Shown piece after piece: positions 8,039 to 17,221 of a stretch of 64,000 nt of DNA (the stretch's first letter is position 1; each line of letters starts with the position of its first letter). The notes under the pieces are model-generated. The model made no database searches, was not told the origin of the DNA, and saw nothing but the letters and a program-made list of their open reading frames with translations. The position numbers and the translations under genes were made by a program. Origin of the DNA: Mesorhizobium plurifarium (GTDB lineage Bacteria; Pseudomonadota; Alphaproteobacteria; Rhizobiales; Rhizobiaceae); the NCBI GenBank assembly GCA_000824785.1, contig CCNB01000003.1, positions 62,001 to 126,000 on the forward strand. The letters run 5' to 3'.

Positions 8039-8898
8039 TATTTGCCTCCCGCACGCTTGTAGGCGATTGCCGCGACGCGCCTTGCCAGCACGCCCGCGAC
8101 CTTCCGTCTGAATTCGATGGTGCCGCGCTTGTCGTCGATCGGACGGCAGGCGCCGGCGCAGATCTTGGCCAGCCGCTCCAGCGTCCCTTCGTCGAGCTTG
8201 GAGCCGACCAGCACCTGGCCCGCTTCCTCGACCAGAAGCACCGTGGGTGCCGCGGCGCCCAGCGCCACGCGGGCGGTCTTGATCGCGCCGTGATCGTCCA
8301 GCGTCAGGTTCACGCCGGCGCTCACCACCGCGATGTCCATCTCGGTGCGCGGAATGAAGCGCAGATAGGCGTCGCCCGCATGCTCAGGCCGCTTGTCGAG
8401 CAGGATCGCCTCGATGATCTCGCCCTTGGCGAGCGACGTGCGGCCGGGTCCCGTCGGCACGGTCTCTACCGCAATGGTGCGCTTGCCCGAAGGCCCGGCG
8501 ACGACTGCCTTGGCGCCTGCAGCCACCAGCGCCGGCACGCTGTCGGCGGCGGGCGAGGCGTTGCAGAGGTTGCCGGTGATGGTGCAGCGGCCCTGCACCT
8601 GCTTGGAGCCGATCAGGTTTGCCGCCTCGACCACGCCCGGCCATGCCTTGCGGAGCGCCTTGTTCTCGCCCAGCACCGCGCAGGGCACGGCGGCGCCGAT
8701 GCGGAAGCCGTCAGCCGTTTCGGTGATGTCGGCCAGGCCGCCTATGCGCTTGATGTCGACGATCAGCTCGGGCTCGATGAAGCCGCCCTTCATCCTCACC
8801 AGCAAGTCGCTGCCCCCGGCCAGGATGGCGGCCGGTCCTACCGCCTTGGCGAGCTCGCCAACGGCATCTTCTATTGAAAGCGGACGTATGTAACGCAT
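8038..8898 (-). CDS. FAD-binding subunit of the molybdenum hydroxylase
   Basis: The 286-residue medium subunit of the CoxM type is the first gene of the operon. FAD contacts are visible as AILAGGSDLLVRMKGG near the N-terminus and a TITGNLCNASPAADSVP loop in the middle. The C-terminal CO_deh_flav_C-like domain follows (GTIEFRRKVAGVLARRVA). It takes electrons from the 2Fe-2S subunit and passes them to an external acceptor. The promoter should lie in 8899-9143. That stretch also contains an intergenic palindrome. Confidence 0.9.
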   Translation of the reverse strand: MRYIRPLSIEDAVGELAKAVGPAAILAGGSDLLVRMKGGFIEPELIVDIKRIGGLADITETADGFRIGAAVPCAVLGENKALRKAWPGVVEAANLIGSKQVQGRCTITGNLCNASPAADSVPALVAAGAKAVVAGPSGKRTIAVETVPTGPGRTSLAKGEIIEAILLDKRPEHAGDAYLRFIPRTEMDIAVVSAGVNLTLDDHGAIKTARVALGAAAPTVLLVEEAGQVLVGSKLDEGTLERLAKICAGACRPIDDKRGTIEFRRKVAGVLARRVAAIAYKRAGGK

Positions 8899-9040
8899 CG
8901 TCTCCCCTTGGTGATCGCTTTGTCAGCGACCGTTATAAAGCCTCTGGTTATAATGGCCATCCCGTTCATGCATGTCCGGGTTGGGCCAGAGCCCTGTTCC
9001 AGATGCGCCCAGAGGGCAGGCCAGGGCGTCGCATCCTCTT

Positions 9041-9070
9041 CCTTCTCCCCGTCACTATACGGGGAGAAGG
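9041..9070. repeat. Intergenic palindrome
   Basis: CCTTCTCCCCGT and ACGGGGAGAAGG form a perfect 12-base stem around a 6-base loop. Sequences of this type, continuing into GTGCCCGAAGGCGGGG, are common between genes in Mesorhizobium (from recall). It sits between two minus-strand genes and could stop transcription from the upstream gene at 9144, but no T run follows on that strand. Confidence 0.6.
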
Positions 9071-9143
9071 TGCCCGAAGGCGGGGCAGCGCCGGCGCTGA
9101 TTATTGCCCGCTTCCCCCACAAACCGCAAAACTGTTATTCGCC

Positions 9144-9680
9144 TCAAGCGATTGCCGTTCCCGATGTCCACACCGGCTCGAACGACACGTTGCGCAACCC
9201 GGCGTTGCGCACCCGCTCGACGAACACGTCGTTGACGAAGACCGGGGAAGCCCGCATCGGCAGCTTGAACACTTCGGCGCTGCCGATCTTCTCGGCATCG
9301 AAGGCGTATCGCTCGATCGCCAATATGTCGCCGTCGTCGAACCGCACGATTTGCGAGCGCGCCTCGTCCAGCGCGTCGATCACATTGGTGACGTTGAGCA
9401 GCCACACCTTCTCGCCGCGCAGCGCGACGAGCTCGCCATAGGGCCGCAGCGCCGCCGCCAGCGCCTCGACGGCCGGCCGGCGCAACAGCGGCGCGTGCTC
9501 GCCGAGCCAGGGGAAATCGGAATAGAGCCGCTCGCCTTCCTCGACGCGCCGCATAACCGGCGGCTGCCGGCCTTCCAGCGAGCGTCCGTCGAGGCCGAAG
9601 AACGCCTCGTAAGCATCGTCATCGACCGGCAGCACCCATTCCTGTCCTTCCGACACAGCGAATTGATGGATGGTCGTCAT
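9144..9680 (-). CDS. Imm11/DUF1629-like protein
   Basis: The 178-residue protein has the pattern WLLNVTNVIDALDEARSQIV in the middle, a following block EIERY-type/AEKIGSAEVFKLPM, and SPVFVNDVFVERVRNAGLRN near the end. This layout (central 'LNVxxxxDALD', then 'FR/KLxxxPxxxFV') is that of the Imm11 (DUF1629) family, some of whose members are immunity proteins to contact-dependent or type VI toxins. No toxin gene is recognisable on either side, so it would be an orphan. It has no signal peptide or membrane span. The assignment is by pattern recall. Confidence 0.5.
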   Translation of the reverse strand: MTTIHQFAVSEGQEWVLPVDDDAYEAFFGLDGRSLEGRQPPVMRRVEEGERLYSDFPWLGEHAPLLRRPAVEALAAALRPYGELVALRGEKVWLLNVTNVIDALDEARSQIVRFDDGDILAIERYAFDAEKIGSAEVFKLPMRASPVFVNDVFVERVRNAGLRNVSFEPVWTSGTAIA

Positions 9681-9886
9681 CGCCCGATGGCTCCGCCGTT
9701 CGACTGAAAATTGTGGCGCCCGGCGGTCGCCGAAAGCGCGCGGGGAGAATGCACCGGCGCTGCGCGGCGTTCAAGGAAGCTCAGCCCGATTGCAGAGCAA
9801 CGTCGGCTTCGGGCACCGCGCGGAACCAATCCACGGCCGGGCGCCGGCAATATTGTTATCACGGCCAGCGGCCTGTAAGAGCGGGC

Positions 9887-10234
9887 ATGACCTCCATTTC
9901 CCGTCTCGCCGCGTTCGTCCTGCTGGCTCTCATCACCTTCGCAACGCTGTCGCCCATCGAACTGCGGCCACACCTGAGCGACCCCAACATGGAGCGCGCT
10001 TTGGCTTACATCCTGCTGGGGCTGGCCCTGGCGCTCGGGTTTCCGTCCCGCGTGACGCAGACCGTGCTGTTCGTTTGCGCGGTGGCCGGCGTTCTCGAAG
10101 TCCTGCAGCTGTTCGACCCTGGCCGGCATGCGCGGGTTGTCGATGGCCTGCTCAAGGCGGCGGCGGGTATCGTGGGGATTGTCCTGGGGCGCTTCGTCAT
10201 CGCGTTGGCGAGCCGGGCCGCCGAGCGGCGCTAG
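9887..10234 (+). CDS. VanZ-like membrane protein
   Basis: The 115-residue protein has four hydrophobic segments (RLAAFVLLALITFATLSPI; ALAYILLGLALALGF; TVLFVCAVAGVLEVLQLF; AAAGIVGIVLGRFVIAL). The TLSPIELRP motif after the first span and the GVLEVLQLF/PGRHARVVD region are typical of VanZ-like proteins in Rhizobiales. The family includes a teicoplanin-resistance protein, but in Gram-negative bacteria its role is not known. The ATG at 9887 is chosen because the upstream extension is not hydrophobic and looks non-coding. Confidence 0.7.
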   Translation: MTSISRLAAFVLLALITFATLSPIELRPHLSDPNMERALAYILLGLALALGFPSRVTQTVLFVCAVAGVLEVLQLFDPGRHARVVDGLLKAAAGIVGIVLGRFVIALASRAAERR

Positions 10235-10348
10235 TCCCCTGGGCCGCGGCTCGATGATGTTTCGACCGCATGAAGGTCGGATTCAGAAGGCCCGGCCAAG
10301 CGATTTTCGCATAATGTCCGGTTAAACGATCGACGATCCCGGAAGCAG

Positions 10349-11326
10349 ATGGCCAAGAAGTTCGCATTTCTCCTGGTGCGCGATTTCACGCTCTCGCCGC
10401 TGTCGCTGTTCATCGACACGCTGAGGCTGGCCGGCGACGAGGGCGACCGCAGCCGCAGGATCGAGTTCGACTGGGAGATCGTCGGCGAGCGCGGCCTGCC
10501 GATCCGGGCAAGCTGCGGCGTCGAATTGCTGCCGACCCGGGCGATGGGCAATCCCGAGGATTTCGACAATGTCGTGGTGGTCGGCGGCCTGCTCGACACC
10601 AACCGCAAGCTGAGTTCGGAAAAAGAGGCGTTTCTGCTGCGCGCCGCGCAGAAGGGCGTGCCGCTCACCGCGCTCTGCACCGGCAGCTTCGTCTTGGCGC
10701 GCTACGGCCTGCTCGACGGCTACAGCGCCGCCGTCAGTTGGTTCCACATCAAGGATTTTCGCGCCGAGTTTCCTGACGTGAACGCCCATGCCGACAGCCT
10801 CTATTCCGTCGACCGTGGCCGGGCGACCTGCGCCGGCGGCACCGGCGCCGCCGACCTCGCCGGCTATTTCGTCTCGCAGTTCATCGGCCAGAAGGCGGCG
10901 GAGAAGGCGGCCAAGATCCTGGTGCTCGACCGCATCCGCTCCAGCCGCGACGTGCAGCCGGTCGGCGACCTTTTTCCCGCGGCCGCGAGCCGCGCGGTGA
11001 AGCGGGCGCTGCTTCTGATGGAAAGCAATCTGCAGGAGACGCTCTCGGTCGCCGAGATCGCCGCCAGGCAGAACTGCTCGCGCCGCCAGCTCGAGCGCCT
11101 GTTCGGCGCCGAGCTCGGCATCGGCCCGATGGCCGCTTATCTCGCGCTGCGGCTGCATTACGCCAAGTCGCTGCTGGAAGGCAGCGACCTTGCCATCGGC
11201 GAGATCGCCTATCGCTGCGGCTTTCCCAATGCCGGCCATTTCAGCCGCGTCTTCCGTCAGCAGACCGGCATCACGCCGACCCATCTGAGGCACCCGAACC
11301 GCGCGGTGGCGGCGGCCGCGAAATGA
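10349..11326 (+). CDS. GlxA-type AraC-family transcriptional regulator
   Basis: The 325-residue protein has two domains. Residues 1-190 are a DJ-1/PfpI (class I amidotransferase-like) domain with ALCTGSFVLARYGLLDG and SWFH, the usual sensor region of GlxA regulators. The last 100 residues are an AraC helix-turn-helix pair (LSVAEIAARQNCSRRQLERLF and IGEIAYRCGFPNAGHFSRVF). GlxA-like proteins often control nitrogen compound catabolism (choline, carnitine, amino acids). It lies directly before the aminotransferase/FAD oxidase pair in the same direction and probably controls it. The ligand is unknown. Confidence 0.85.
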   Translation: MAKKFAFLLVRDFTLSPLSLFIDTLRLAGDEGDRSRRIEFDWEIVGERGLPIRASCGVELLPTRAMGNPEDFDNVVVVGGLLDTNRKLSSEKEAFLLRAAQKGVPLTALCTGSFVLARYGLLDGYSAAVSWFHIKDFRAEFPDVNAHADSLYSVDRGRATCAGGTGAADLAGYFVSQFIGQKAAEKAAKILVLDRIRSSRDVQPVGDLFPAAASRAVKRALLLMESNLQETLSVAEIAARQNCSRRQLERLFGAELGIGPMAAYLALRLHYAKSLLEGSDLAIGEIAYRCGFPNAGHFSRVFRQQTGITPTHLRHPNRAVAAAAK

Positions 11327-11460
11327 TGTGGGCTTGCCATGACCCTGGTCGCCTCGCATGGTCTGTCTGGCCGATTGCGCCGGCGCGGAAACGAACCGTA
11401 GCTTCGTGACGAGCGGCGGTTGCGTCACTGTTTCATTGGTCGAAGTCGCCTCGGAGAGCC

Positions 11461-12780
11461 ATGCCGCAATATCCCGACGCCATGCCCGGATCGAAAGCCC
11501 TGTTCGAGCGCGCCAGGAAGGTGATGCCGGGCGGCAACACGCGCACCACGGTCTTCGTCGATCCGTTTCCGATCTATGCCGAACGCGGCGAGGGCTGCAG
11601 GGTCTGGGATGTCGACGGCAATGCCTATTACGACTGCATCAACAATTTCACCGCCATGATCCATGGCTATGCCCATCCCGACGTCACCGCGGCCGTGGCC
11701 GATCAGCTGCCCCTTGGCACGGCCTTCGGCGCCCCGACCCTGAGCGAGATCGAGCTTGCCGAGCTGCTGGTCGAGCGGCTGCCCTCCGTCGACCAGATCC
11801 GCTTCACCAACTCGGGCACCGAGGGCGTGATGATGGCGATCAAGGCCGCGCGCGCCTTCACCGGCCGGCCGAAGATCGTAAAGATCGAAGGCGCCTATCA
11901 CGGCTCCTACGATTTCGCCGAAGTGAGCCTGGACTCCTCGCCCGCCAATTGGGGCGACCTGCCGAGGTCCACGCCCTATGCCAGGGGCACGCCGCGCGGC
12001 GTGCTGGACGACGTGATCGCCGTGCCCTTCAACGACACCGAGGCGCTGCGCGCCGTCTTCGCCGCCGAGGGCGAGACCATCGCGGCCGTGCTGATCGACC
12101 CGATGCCCAACCGCGCCGGGCTGATCCCGGCGCGCCGGGATTACCTCCAAGCCATGGTCGAGATCGCCCATGCGGCGGGTGCGCTGGTCATCTTCGACGA
12201 GGTCATCTCGTTTCGCCTGGGATGGTCTGGCGCGCAAGGCCTATGGGGCATCGAGCCCGACCTGACGGCGCTGGGCAAGATCATCGGCGGCGGCTTTCCG
12301 GTGGGCGCCGTTGGCGGGCGCGCCGATATCATGGCGGTGTTCGATCCGACCGCGGGCAAGCCCGCGCTTCCGCATGGCGGCACCTTCACCGCCAATCCCG
12401 TCACCATGCGCGCCGGCCTTGCCGCGATGCGGGCACTGACGAAAGAAAGCTTCGTCCATCTCGATCGTCTTGGCTCGTTCCTGCGCGACGGCGTCAGCGC
12501 TTCATTCGAAAAGCGCGGGCTTGCCGGCCAATGCGTCGGCCTCGGCTCGCTGTTCAAGGTTCATTTCACGTCGCATCCCGTCACGGATTACCGCTCCATC
12601 TATCCCGGCCAGGCCGAGCGCAAGAAATTCGACGCCTTCCACAAGGGCCTGCTCGGCCATGGCGTGCTCTCCGCCAGCTACGGCCTGTTCGCGCTGTCGA
12701 CGCCGATGACCGGGGAAGATGCCGGCGCCATCCTTCATGCGATCGACGAGACCTTGGGCGAGATCGCCGCGCAATCCTGA
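11461..12780 (+). CDS. Class III PLP aminotransferase, glutamate-1-semialdehyde aminomutase-like
   Basis: The 439-residue enzyme has a fold-type I PLP pattern: N-terminal GGNTRTTVFVDPFP, FTNSGTEGVMMAIKAARAFT, KIEGAYHGSYD, the ALVIFDEVISFR cofactor aspartate, and LGKIIGGGFPVGAVGG with the Schiff-base lysine. This is closest to HemL-like enzymes. However, it sits with an amine oxidase instead of heme genes, so a catabolic amino acid role is more likely. It is followed 16 bases later by the FAD oxidase. A ribosome-site-like GGAG precedes the ATG. Confidence 0.85.
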   Translation: MPQYPDAMPGSKALFERARKVMPGGNTRTTVFVDPFPIYAERGEGCRVWDVDGNAYYDCINNFTAMIHGYAHPDVTAAVADQLPLGTAFGAPTLSEIELAELLVERLPSVDQIRFTNSGTEGVMMAIKAARAFTGRPKIVKIEGAYHGSYDFAEVSLDSSPANWGDLPRSTPYARGTPRGVLDDVIAVPFNDTEALRAVFAAEGETIAAVLIDPMPNRAGLIPARRDYLQAMVEIAHAAGALVIFDEVISFRLGWSGAQGLWGIEPDLTALGKIIGGGFPVGAVGGRADIMAVFDPTAGKPALPHGGTFTANPVTMRAGLAAMRALTKESFVHLDRLGSFLRDGVSASFEKRGLAGQCVGLGSLFKVHFTSHPVTDYRSIYPGQAERKKFDAFHKGLLGHGVLSASYGLFALSTPMTGEDAGAILHAIDETLGEIAAQS

Positions 12781-12796
12781 TCTAGGAGGACCGTGA

Positions 12797-13948
12797 ATGA
12801 CAGCTTCTCCTCATGTCGTTGTGATCGGCGCGGGCACACTGGGCATGTGCACGGCGCTCAACCTCGTCGAGCAGGGCGCCCGCGTCACGGTGCTCGAAGC
12901 ACAGTCGATTGCCTCCGGGTCGAGCGGCCGGTCGGTCGGCGTCGTCGGATCGCAATTGACCGACCCGTTCGAGATCATGCTGCGCGTCCATTCGCTGCGC
13001 CGGTTCCGCCAATGGGAGGGCGAGGGGCTTCGCTTCAACCATATCGGCTATCTGCGGCTGGCGCGCACGCCGGCGCAGATGGAGCTGTTCGCGCGATCGG
13101 TCGAGATCCAGGCCGAAGCAGGGCTGAGGTCGCGCCTGATCCATGCCAACGAACTCAGGGACCTCGTTCCGCATATCAATCCGGATGGGCTCGAAGGCGG
13201 ATTGTTCGGGCCCGACAACGGCTTCCTCGACCCGCACGAGATGTGCAATTTCCTGGCGGGCATCGTCCGCGCCAGGGGCGGCGAGATCCGCCAGTACCGC
13301 AAGCTGCTCGGCGTTGAACGGCGGCCGGGCGGCTATACGCTGGAAACCAGCGGCGGCTCGATGGATTGCGATGCCGTGGTCAATGCGGCTGGCGCCTGGG
13401 CGCCGCAGGTCGCAGCACTTTTCGGCCAGCGCCTGCACATCTGGCCCGAGCGCCACGAGGCCGTCGTCATCCATCTCGACGAGCCGCTCGGCTACACCAT
13501 GCCGATGGTGATGGACCTGGTGAACGGCGAAGGCAGCGGCCTCAATTTCCGCCACGAAAAACCAGGCGAGCTGATCGCCGAGATCCACAAGGTGAGCTCC
13601 ATCGCGCCCGAGGATCCCGACAATTACAACGACCAGTGCGAGGAGCAGTCCAAGGTCGATCTGGCGGAGCTGCTTCTGGAACGTGTTCCCGACCTGCCTG
13701 GCGCACGACTCGGCCGGGGCTGGGCAGGCCTCTACCCGGTGACCGCCGACCATCGCCCCTTTGTCGGGCCGATCGACGCCTCGGAACCAACGTTGATCAC
13801 CGCCGCCGGCGCCGGCGGCTACGGCATCCAGCTTGCCCCGGTGATCGGCCAGATCGCGGCCGACTGGGTGCTTCGAGGCGCGCCGGTTTCGGTACCCGGT
13901 TCGCAGAGCCTCGCGCCGTCGGCTGAGCGCAATGTCCTCGGTCACTGA
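12797..13948 (+). CDS. FAD-dependent amine/amino acid oxidoreductase (DAO family)
   Basis: The 383-residue protein has an N-terminal dinucleotide site VVVIGAGTLGMCTALNLVEQGA and ends with the DAO C-terminal hallmark TADHRPFVGPI followed by TAAGAGGYGIQLAPVIG. The family includes sarcosine, glycine and D-amino acid oxidases and dehydrogenases. A good ribosome site (TAGGAGG) precedes the ATG. With the aminotransferase upstream it forms a likely two-gene catabolic operon for an amine or amino acid. The true substrate cannot be read from sequence. Confidence 0.87.
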   Translation: MTASPHVVVIGAGTLGMCTALNLVEQGARVTVLEAQSIASGSSGRSVGVVGSQLTDPFEIMLRVHSLRRFRQWEGEGLRFNHIGYLRLARTPAQMELFARSVEIQAEAGLRSRLIHANELRDLVPHINPDGLEGGLFGPDNGFLDPHEMCNFLAGIVRARGGEIRQYRKLLGVERRPGGYTLETSGGSMDCDAVVNAAGAWAPQVAALFGQRLHIWPERHEAVVIHLDEPLGYTMPMVMDLVNGEGSGLNFRHEKPGELIAEIHKVSSIAPEDPDNYNDQCEEQSKVDLAELLLERVPDLPGARLGRGWAGLYPVTADHRPFVGPIDASEPTLITAAGAGGYGIQLAPVIGQIAADWVLRGAPVSVPGSQSLAPSAERNVLGH

Positions 13949-14156
13949 CCGATGCGCCAAGCCGGTCGGGACGCATAAGATGCGATCGTTCCCGTTAACC
14001 ATCAATTAACTATCCGGTCGCCTTAAATACGGTTCTGGAGGATACTGATTTTGGTCGTGAGCGATGAGCGCGGCTGTCGAAATCAGCAAAGAAGCGGCGG
14101 ATAATCGCCGCCGTCTGCCGGGGAGGCGCCCAGCATCTTTGATGAGGAGCGCCGGC

Positions 14157-14438
14157 ATGAATATCGAGGAAGCAGTTACTGCGGCGACGGCAGGGTCGGG
14201 CGCGCTTTTGTCCTGTCTCGGCCAGCCTGTCGTGGCCTATCACGTCACTGCCATCATGCGCGAAACGGACAAAGGCCACGCACGGCAGATGCAGCTCGCC
14301 CTGCTGCGGCGAAGCATCGAGGCGCTTGTCGACGACGGCCTCGAAGACACCGAAGCCGAACGCTTTGCGTCGCAGCTCCACGGTCGCGTCGGCTCGGCCT
14401 GGGACCTGCTGCATCCGGCTAGCGGCACGCCGCACTGA
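14157..14438 (+). CDS. Small hypothetical protein, 93 residues
   Basis: A soluble, mostly helical protein (MNIEEAVTAATAGSGALLSC) with a segment LALLRRSIEALVDDGLEDTE. The start at 14157 is chosen because GAGGAG lies seven bases upstream. An in-frame ATG at 14064 has no ribosome site. I do not recognise a family. It stands alone between the oxidase gene and the EamA exporter, in the same direction. Confidence 0.5.
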   Translation: MNIEEAVTAATAGSGALLSCLGQPVVAYHVTAIMRETDKGHARQMQLALLRRSIEALVDDGLEDTEAERFASQLHGRVGSAWDLLHPASGTPH

Positions 14439-14542
14439 TCTTTGGACCATGGCTCTCCATCGGCGGCCATATGTAACAACCCGGGGATGAGGTAGACTGC
14501 CGCTCACGTCTGGGCCGGCGTTCATCGAACGGGGGGCATGCG

Positions 14543-15499
14543 ATGCAGGCGATACCGATAGCGCATCCGGCAGAGCAACCTGCCGCGATCTCGCTACCTT
14601 CCCTGGGCGGTTATCCCGCCGCCGTGCTGTGCTGGCTGCTGTCGGCCGGCGTCTATATAGCGGCCAAATGGGTGGCGCCGGAAATGCCGCCCTGGGGACT
14701 GTGCTTCTGGCGACTCTTGCTCGCCTGCGCCATTCTGTTGCCGATCGTGCACCGCCATCACGGCGCGATGATTGCGCTCCTCAAATCCCGGCCGCTGGAG
14801 CTCGTCGCTGTCGGAGCGATCGGCCTGACGCTCTGCCAGGGCATGATCTACCATGGCTTGAACGACACCGACGCCACCACGGCGGGCATCATCATGGCAA
14901 TGTCGCCGATCATGACCATGGTGCTGGCGCGCCTCGTGCTGGGCGAGCCGCTCGGCCTCTGGAAGTCGCTCGGCGCGGTTGCCGCACTTGCCGGCATGCT
15001 GGTCATCGTCGCGCATGGCAAGCTGGACGCGCTGGTGCACCTGCGCTTCAACATCGGCGAGTTGTGGATCGTCGGCAGCGCCTTCTGCTGGGCGCTCTAC
15101 ACCGTGCTGCTGCGCCGCTCCAAATTCGGCCTCGAGCTTTTGCCGCTGGTGGTCCTCTTGCTCGGCGCCGGGGCGCTGGTGGCGCTGCCGTTCCATCTCT
15201 GGGAAATCGTCAACGACGAACGCTCCGCCCTGAACGGCAATGGCCTGCTCGCGCTCGCCTATCTGGCCGGTCCCGGCGGCGCGCTGATGTACTATCTCTA
15301 CAACAAAAGCGTCGAGACGCTGGGCGCGAGCCGGGCAAGCATGCTGCTCTATCTGCAGACATTGTTCGTCGCCATCCTCGCCTATCTCCTGCTCGGCGAA
15401 AGCCTGCACGACTACGATCTAATCGGCGCGGCGTTCATTGTGGTCGGGGTCATGCTGGCGACAATAATCAAGCCGCGAGCCCTTCCGGCAAGAACGTGA
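14543..15499 (+). CDS. EamA-family drug/metabolite transporter
   Basis: The 318-residue inner-membrane protein has about ten hydrophobic helices in two homologous halves, each with the DMT/EamA pattern (first half ending LVLGEPLGLWKSLGAVAALAG, second half ending LLLGESLHDYDLIGAAFIVVG). It is probably an exporter of metabolites or amino acids. The N-terminal 25 residues are soluble. No partner subunit is needed in this family. The next gene follows after 149 bases in the same direction. Confidence 0.88.
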   Translation: MQAIPIAHPAEQPAAISLPSLGGYPAAVLCWLLSAGVYIAAKWVAPEMPPWGLCFWRLLLACAILLPIVHRHHGAMIALLKSRPLELVAVGAIGLTLCQGMIYHGLNDTDATTAGIIMAMSPIMTMVLARLVLGEPLGLWKSLGAVAALAGMLVIVAHGKLDALVHLRFNIGELWIVGSAFCWALYTVLLRRSKFGLELLPLVVLLLGAGALVALPFHLWEIVNDERSALNGNGLLALAYLAGPGGALMYYLYNKSVETLGASRASMLLYLQTLFVAILAYLLLGESLHDYDLIGAAFIVVGVMLATIIKPRALPART

Positions 15500-15648
15500 G
15501 GAGCGGCAAACAGCGTCATTTCAGGTCCATGTGCGCTGGGTGCCATGCGCCACGCTTTCCTAAATTAGCCGATTTTGCTATTGGCTGCCCTTCGCGGCGC
15601 CGGCCAGGGCCGAAGGGGGATCATGGCTATCGACAAGCGCGTGAATGC

Positions 15649-17202
15649 ATGAACGGCGGCCAGCAGATGCTTCAACTGCGCGTGCTTGGCGATTTTCAGG
15701 TCACGCGCGACGGCGCGCCGCTTGACCTGCCGCCGTCGCGCAAGACGCGGGCGTTGCTTGCTTACCTCGCCGTCACCGCCAGGCAGCACCAGCGCGAGCG
15801 GTTGTGCGAGATATTCTGGGACATTCCCGACGATCCGCGCGGCGCCTTGCGCTGGAGCCTGTCCAAGATCCGCCAGGTGCTGGACAGCGGCGAATCCTCC
15901 CTCATCGCCGATCGCAACGCCGTAACGCTCAACCTCGAGACGGACTATGCGCGGCTGGCGCCGCTGGTGAAGGCCGACCTGTCGACCCACTCGACCGAGG
16001 AGCTCGAAGCCGTCCTTGCCTCGATCCGGGGCGGCTTTCTCGCCGATCTCTCGCTCGAACGATGCTTCGAATACGAGTCCTGGCGGCGGGCGATCGCCAG
16101 CGAAGTGGAGATCGTCGAGCTCGGCATCCTGCGCGAGCTGGTCGAGCGCCTGACGGACCAGCCCCGGCGGGCTCTGCCGCTTGCGCAGCGCCTGCGCCGT
16201 CTCGTCCCCGACGACGCCAGCCTCGCCGCCGAGATCCAGGCGCTGGAGGGCAAGGTCCGGTCGGCCGCCGCTCAAGCCGCGAGCCGCCCGCCCCAGTCCG
16301 GCGCCGCGCGACCGGCGCCGGCTCCGTCGAAACCCGCCGGGCCGGCGCAGGATCCCGGCCGTGCCGTGCAGTTCTGCCGGGCTCGCGACGGCACCAGGCT
16401 CGCCTATGCCAGCACCGGCAGCGGCCCGGCGATCCTGCGCGCCGCGCACTGGATGTCGCATCTCACCTTCGATTGGGACAGCCCGATCTGGCGGCACTGG
16501 ATGCGCGAACTGTCGCGCCACAACCGGCTGGTGCGCTATGACCAGCGCTGCAACGGCTTGTCGCAGCGGCACGTCGTCGACATCTCGTTCGAGACGATGG
16601 TGTCGGACCTCGAATGCGTGGTCGAGGCGGCAGGGCTCGACCGCTTCACCTTGCTCGGCCTGTCGCAGAGCTGCGCGGTTTCCATCGCCTATGCCATCCG
16701 CCACCCCGAGAAAGTGTCGGGCATGATCCTTTACGGCGGCTATGTCAAAGGCTGGCGGGCGCGCGGCGACGCGGGCGAGATCGCGACGCGCGAAGCTGCC
16801 GCGACGCTGATGCGCGAGAACTGGGGCAAGCCGAACCCGATGTTCCGTCAGGCCTTCTGCTCGATGTTCATCCCCGGCGCCACGCACGAGCATTTCGCCT
16901 GGATGGACGACCTGATGCTGCGCACCGTCTCACCCGACGATGCCTGGCGGCTGCAGAGCGCCTCTTCGGTGATCGATGTCAGCGACTTGTTGGAAAAGGT
17001 GCGCGTGCCGACACTGGTGTTGCATGCGCGGGACGATAACGTGGCACCGGTGGAGTCCGGCCGCACGATGGCAGCGGGCATTCCCGGCGCGCGCTTTATC
17101 GAGCTCGAGAGTCAGAACCACATCCTCCTCGAAGGTGAGCCGGCCTTCGAGGAGTTCATCGATCACGTCCGCGCCTTCATCGCCGAGACGGCTGGCGGAT
17201 AA
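15649..17202 (+). CDS. SARP/BTAD DNA-binding regulator fused to an alpha/beta hydrolase
   Basis: The 517-residue two-part protein has residues 7-100 as a SARP-type winged helix (LQLRVLGDFQVTRDG; ALRWSLSKIRQVLD) and 100-205 as a BTAD-like helical domain. A Pro/Ala-rich linker (about 205-238) leads to a full alpha/beta hydrolase at 240-517. The hydrolase triad is visible: S339 in GLSQS, D462 in LVLHARDD, H491 in SQNHIL. The last glycine of the usual G-x-S-x-G is serine. The hydrolase may act as a ligand sensor or a true esterase. It converges on the MaoC/monooxygenase operon and may regulate it. An ATG at 15667 (MLQLRVLG) is an alternative start. Confidence 0.82.
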   Translation: MNGGQQMLQLRVLGDFQVTRDGAPLDLPPSRKTRALLAYLAVTARQHQRERLCEIFWDIPDDPRGALRWSLSKIRQVLDSGESSLIADRNAVTLNLETDYARLAPLVKADLSTHSTEELEAVLASIRGGFLADLSLERCFEYESWRRAIASEVEIVELGILRELVERLTDQPRRALPLAQRLRRLVPDDASLAAEIQALEGKVRSAAAQAASRPPQSGAARPAPAPSKPAGPAQDPGRAVQFCRARDGTRLAYASTGSGPAILRAAHWMSHLTFDWDSPIWRHWMRELSRHNRLVRYDQRCNGLSQRHVVDISFETMVSDLECVVEAAGLDRFTLLGLSQSCAVSIAYAIRHPEKVSGMILYGGYVKGWRARGDAGEIATREAAATLMRENWGKPNPMFRQAFCSMFIPGATHEHFAWMDDLMLRTVSPDDAWRLQSASSVIDVSDLLEKVRVPTLVLHARDDNVAPVESGRTMAAGIPGARFIELESQNHILLEGEPAFEEFIDHVRAFIAETAGG

Positions 17203-17221
17203 TTGGGTGCTCGCGAAGCCC

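Noticed and set aside
10322..11428. 368-residue minus-strand frame
   Set aside because: Antisense to the GlxA-type regulator with its two clear domains.
11358..12785. 475-residue frame overlapping the aminotransferase gene
   Set aside because: It is a different frame of the same strand with shadow composition. The aminotransferase frame has complete PLP motifs.
14629..15648. N-terminal extension of the fusion regulator frame
   Set aside because: It overlaps the EamA gene in another frame and has Arg/Ala-rich shadow composition. The SARP domain begins only after 15649.
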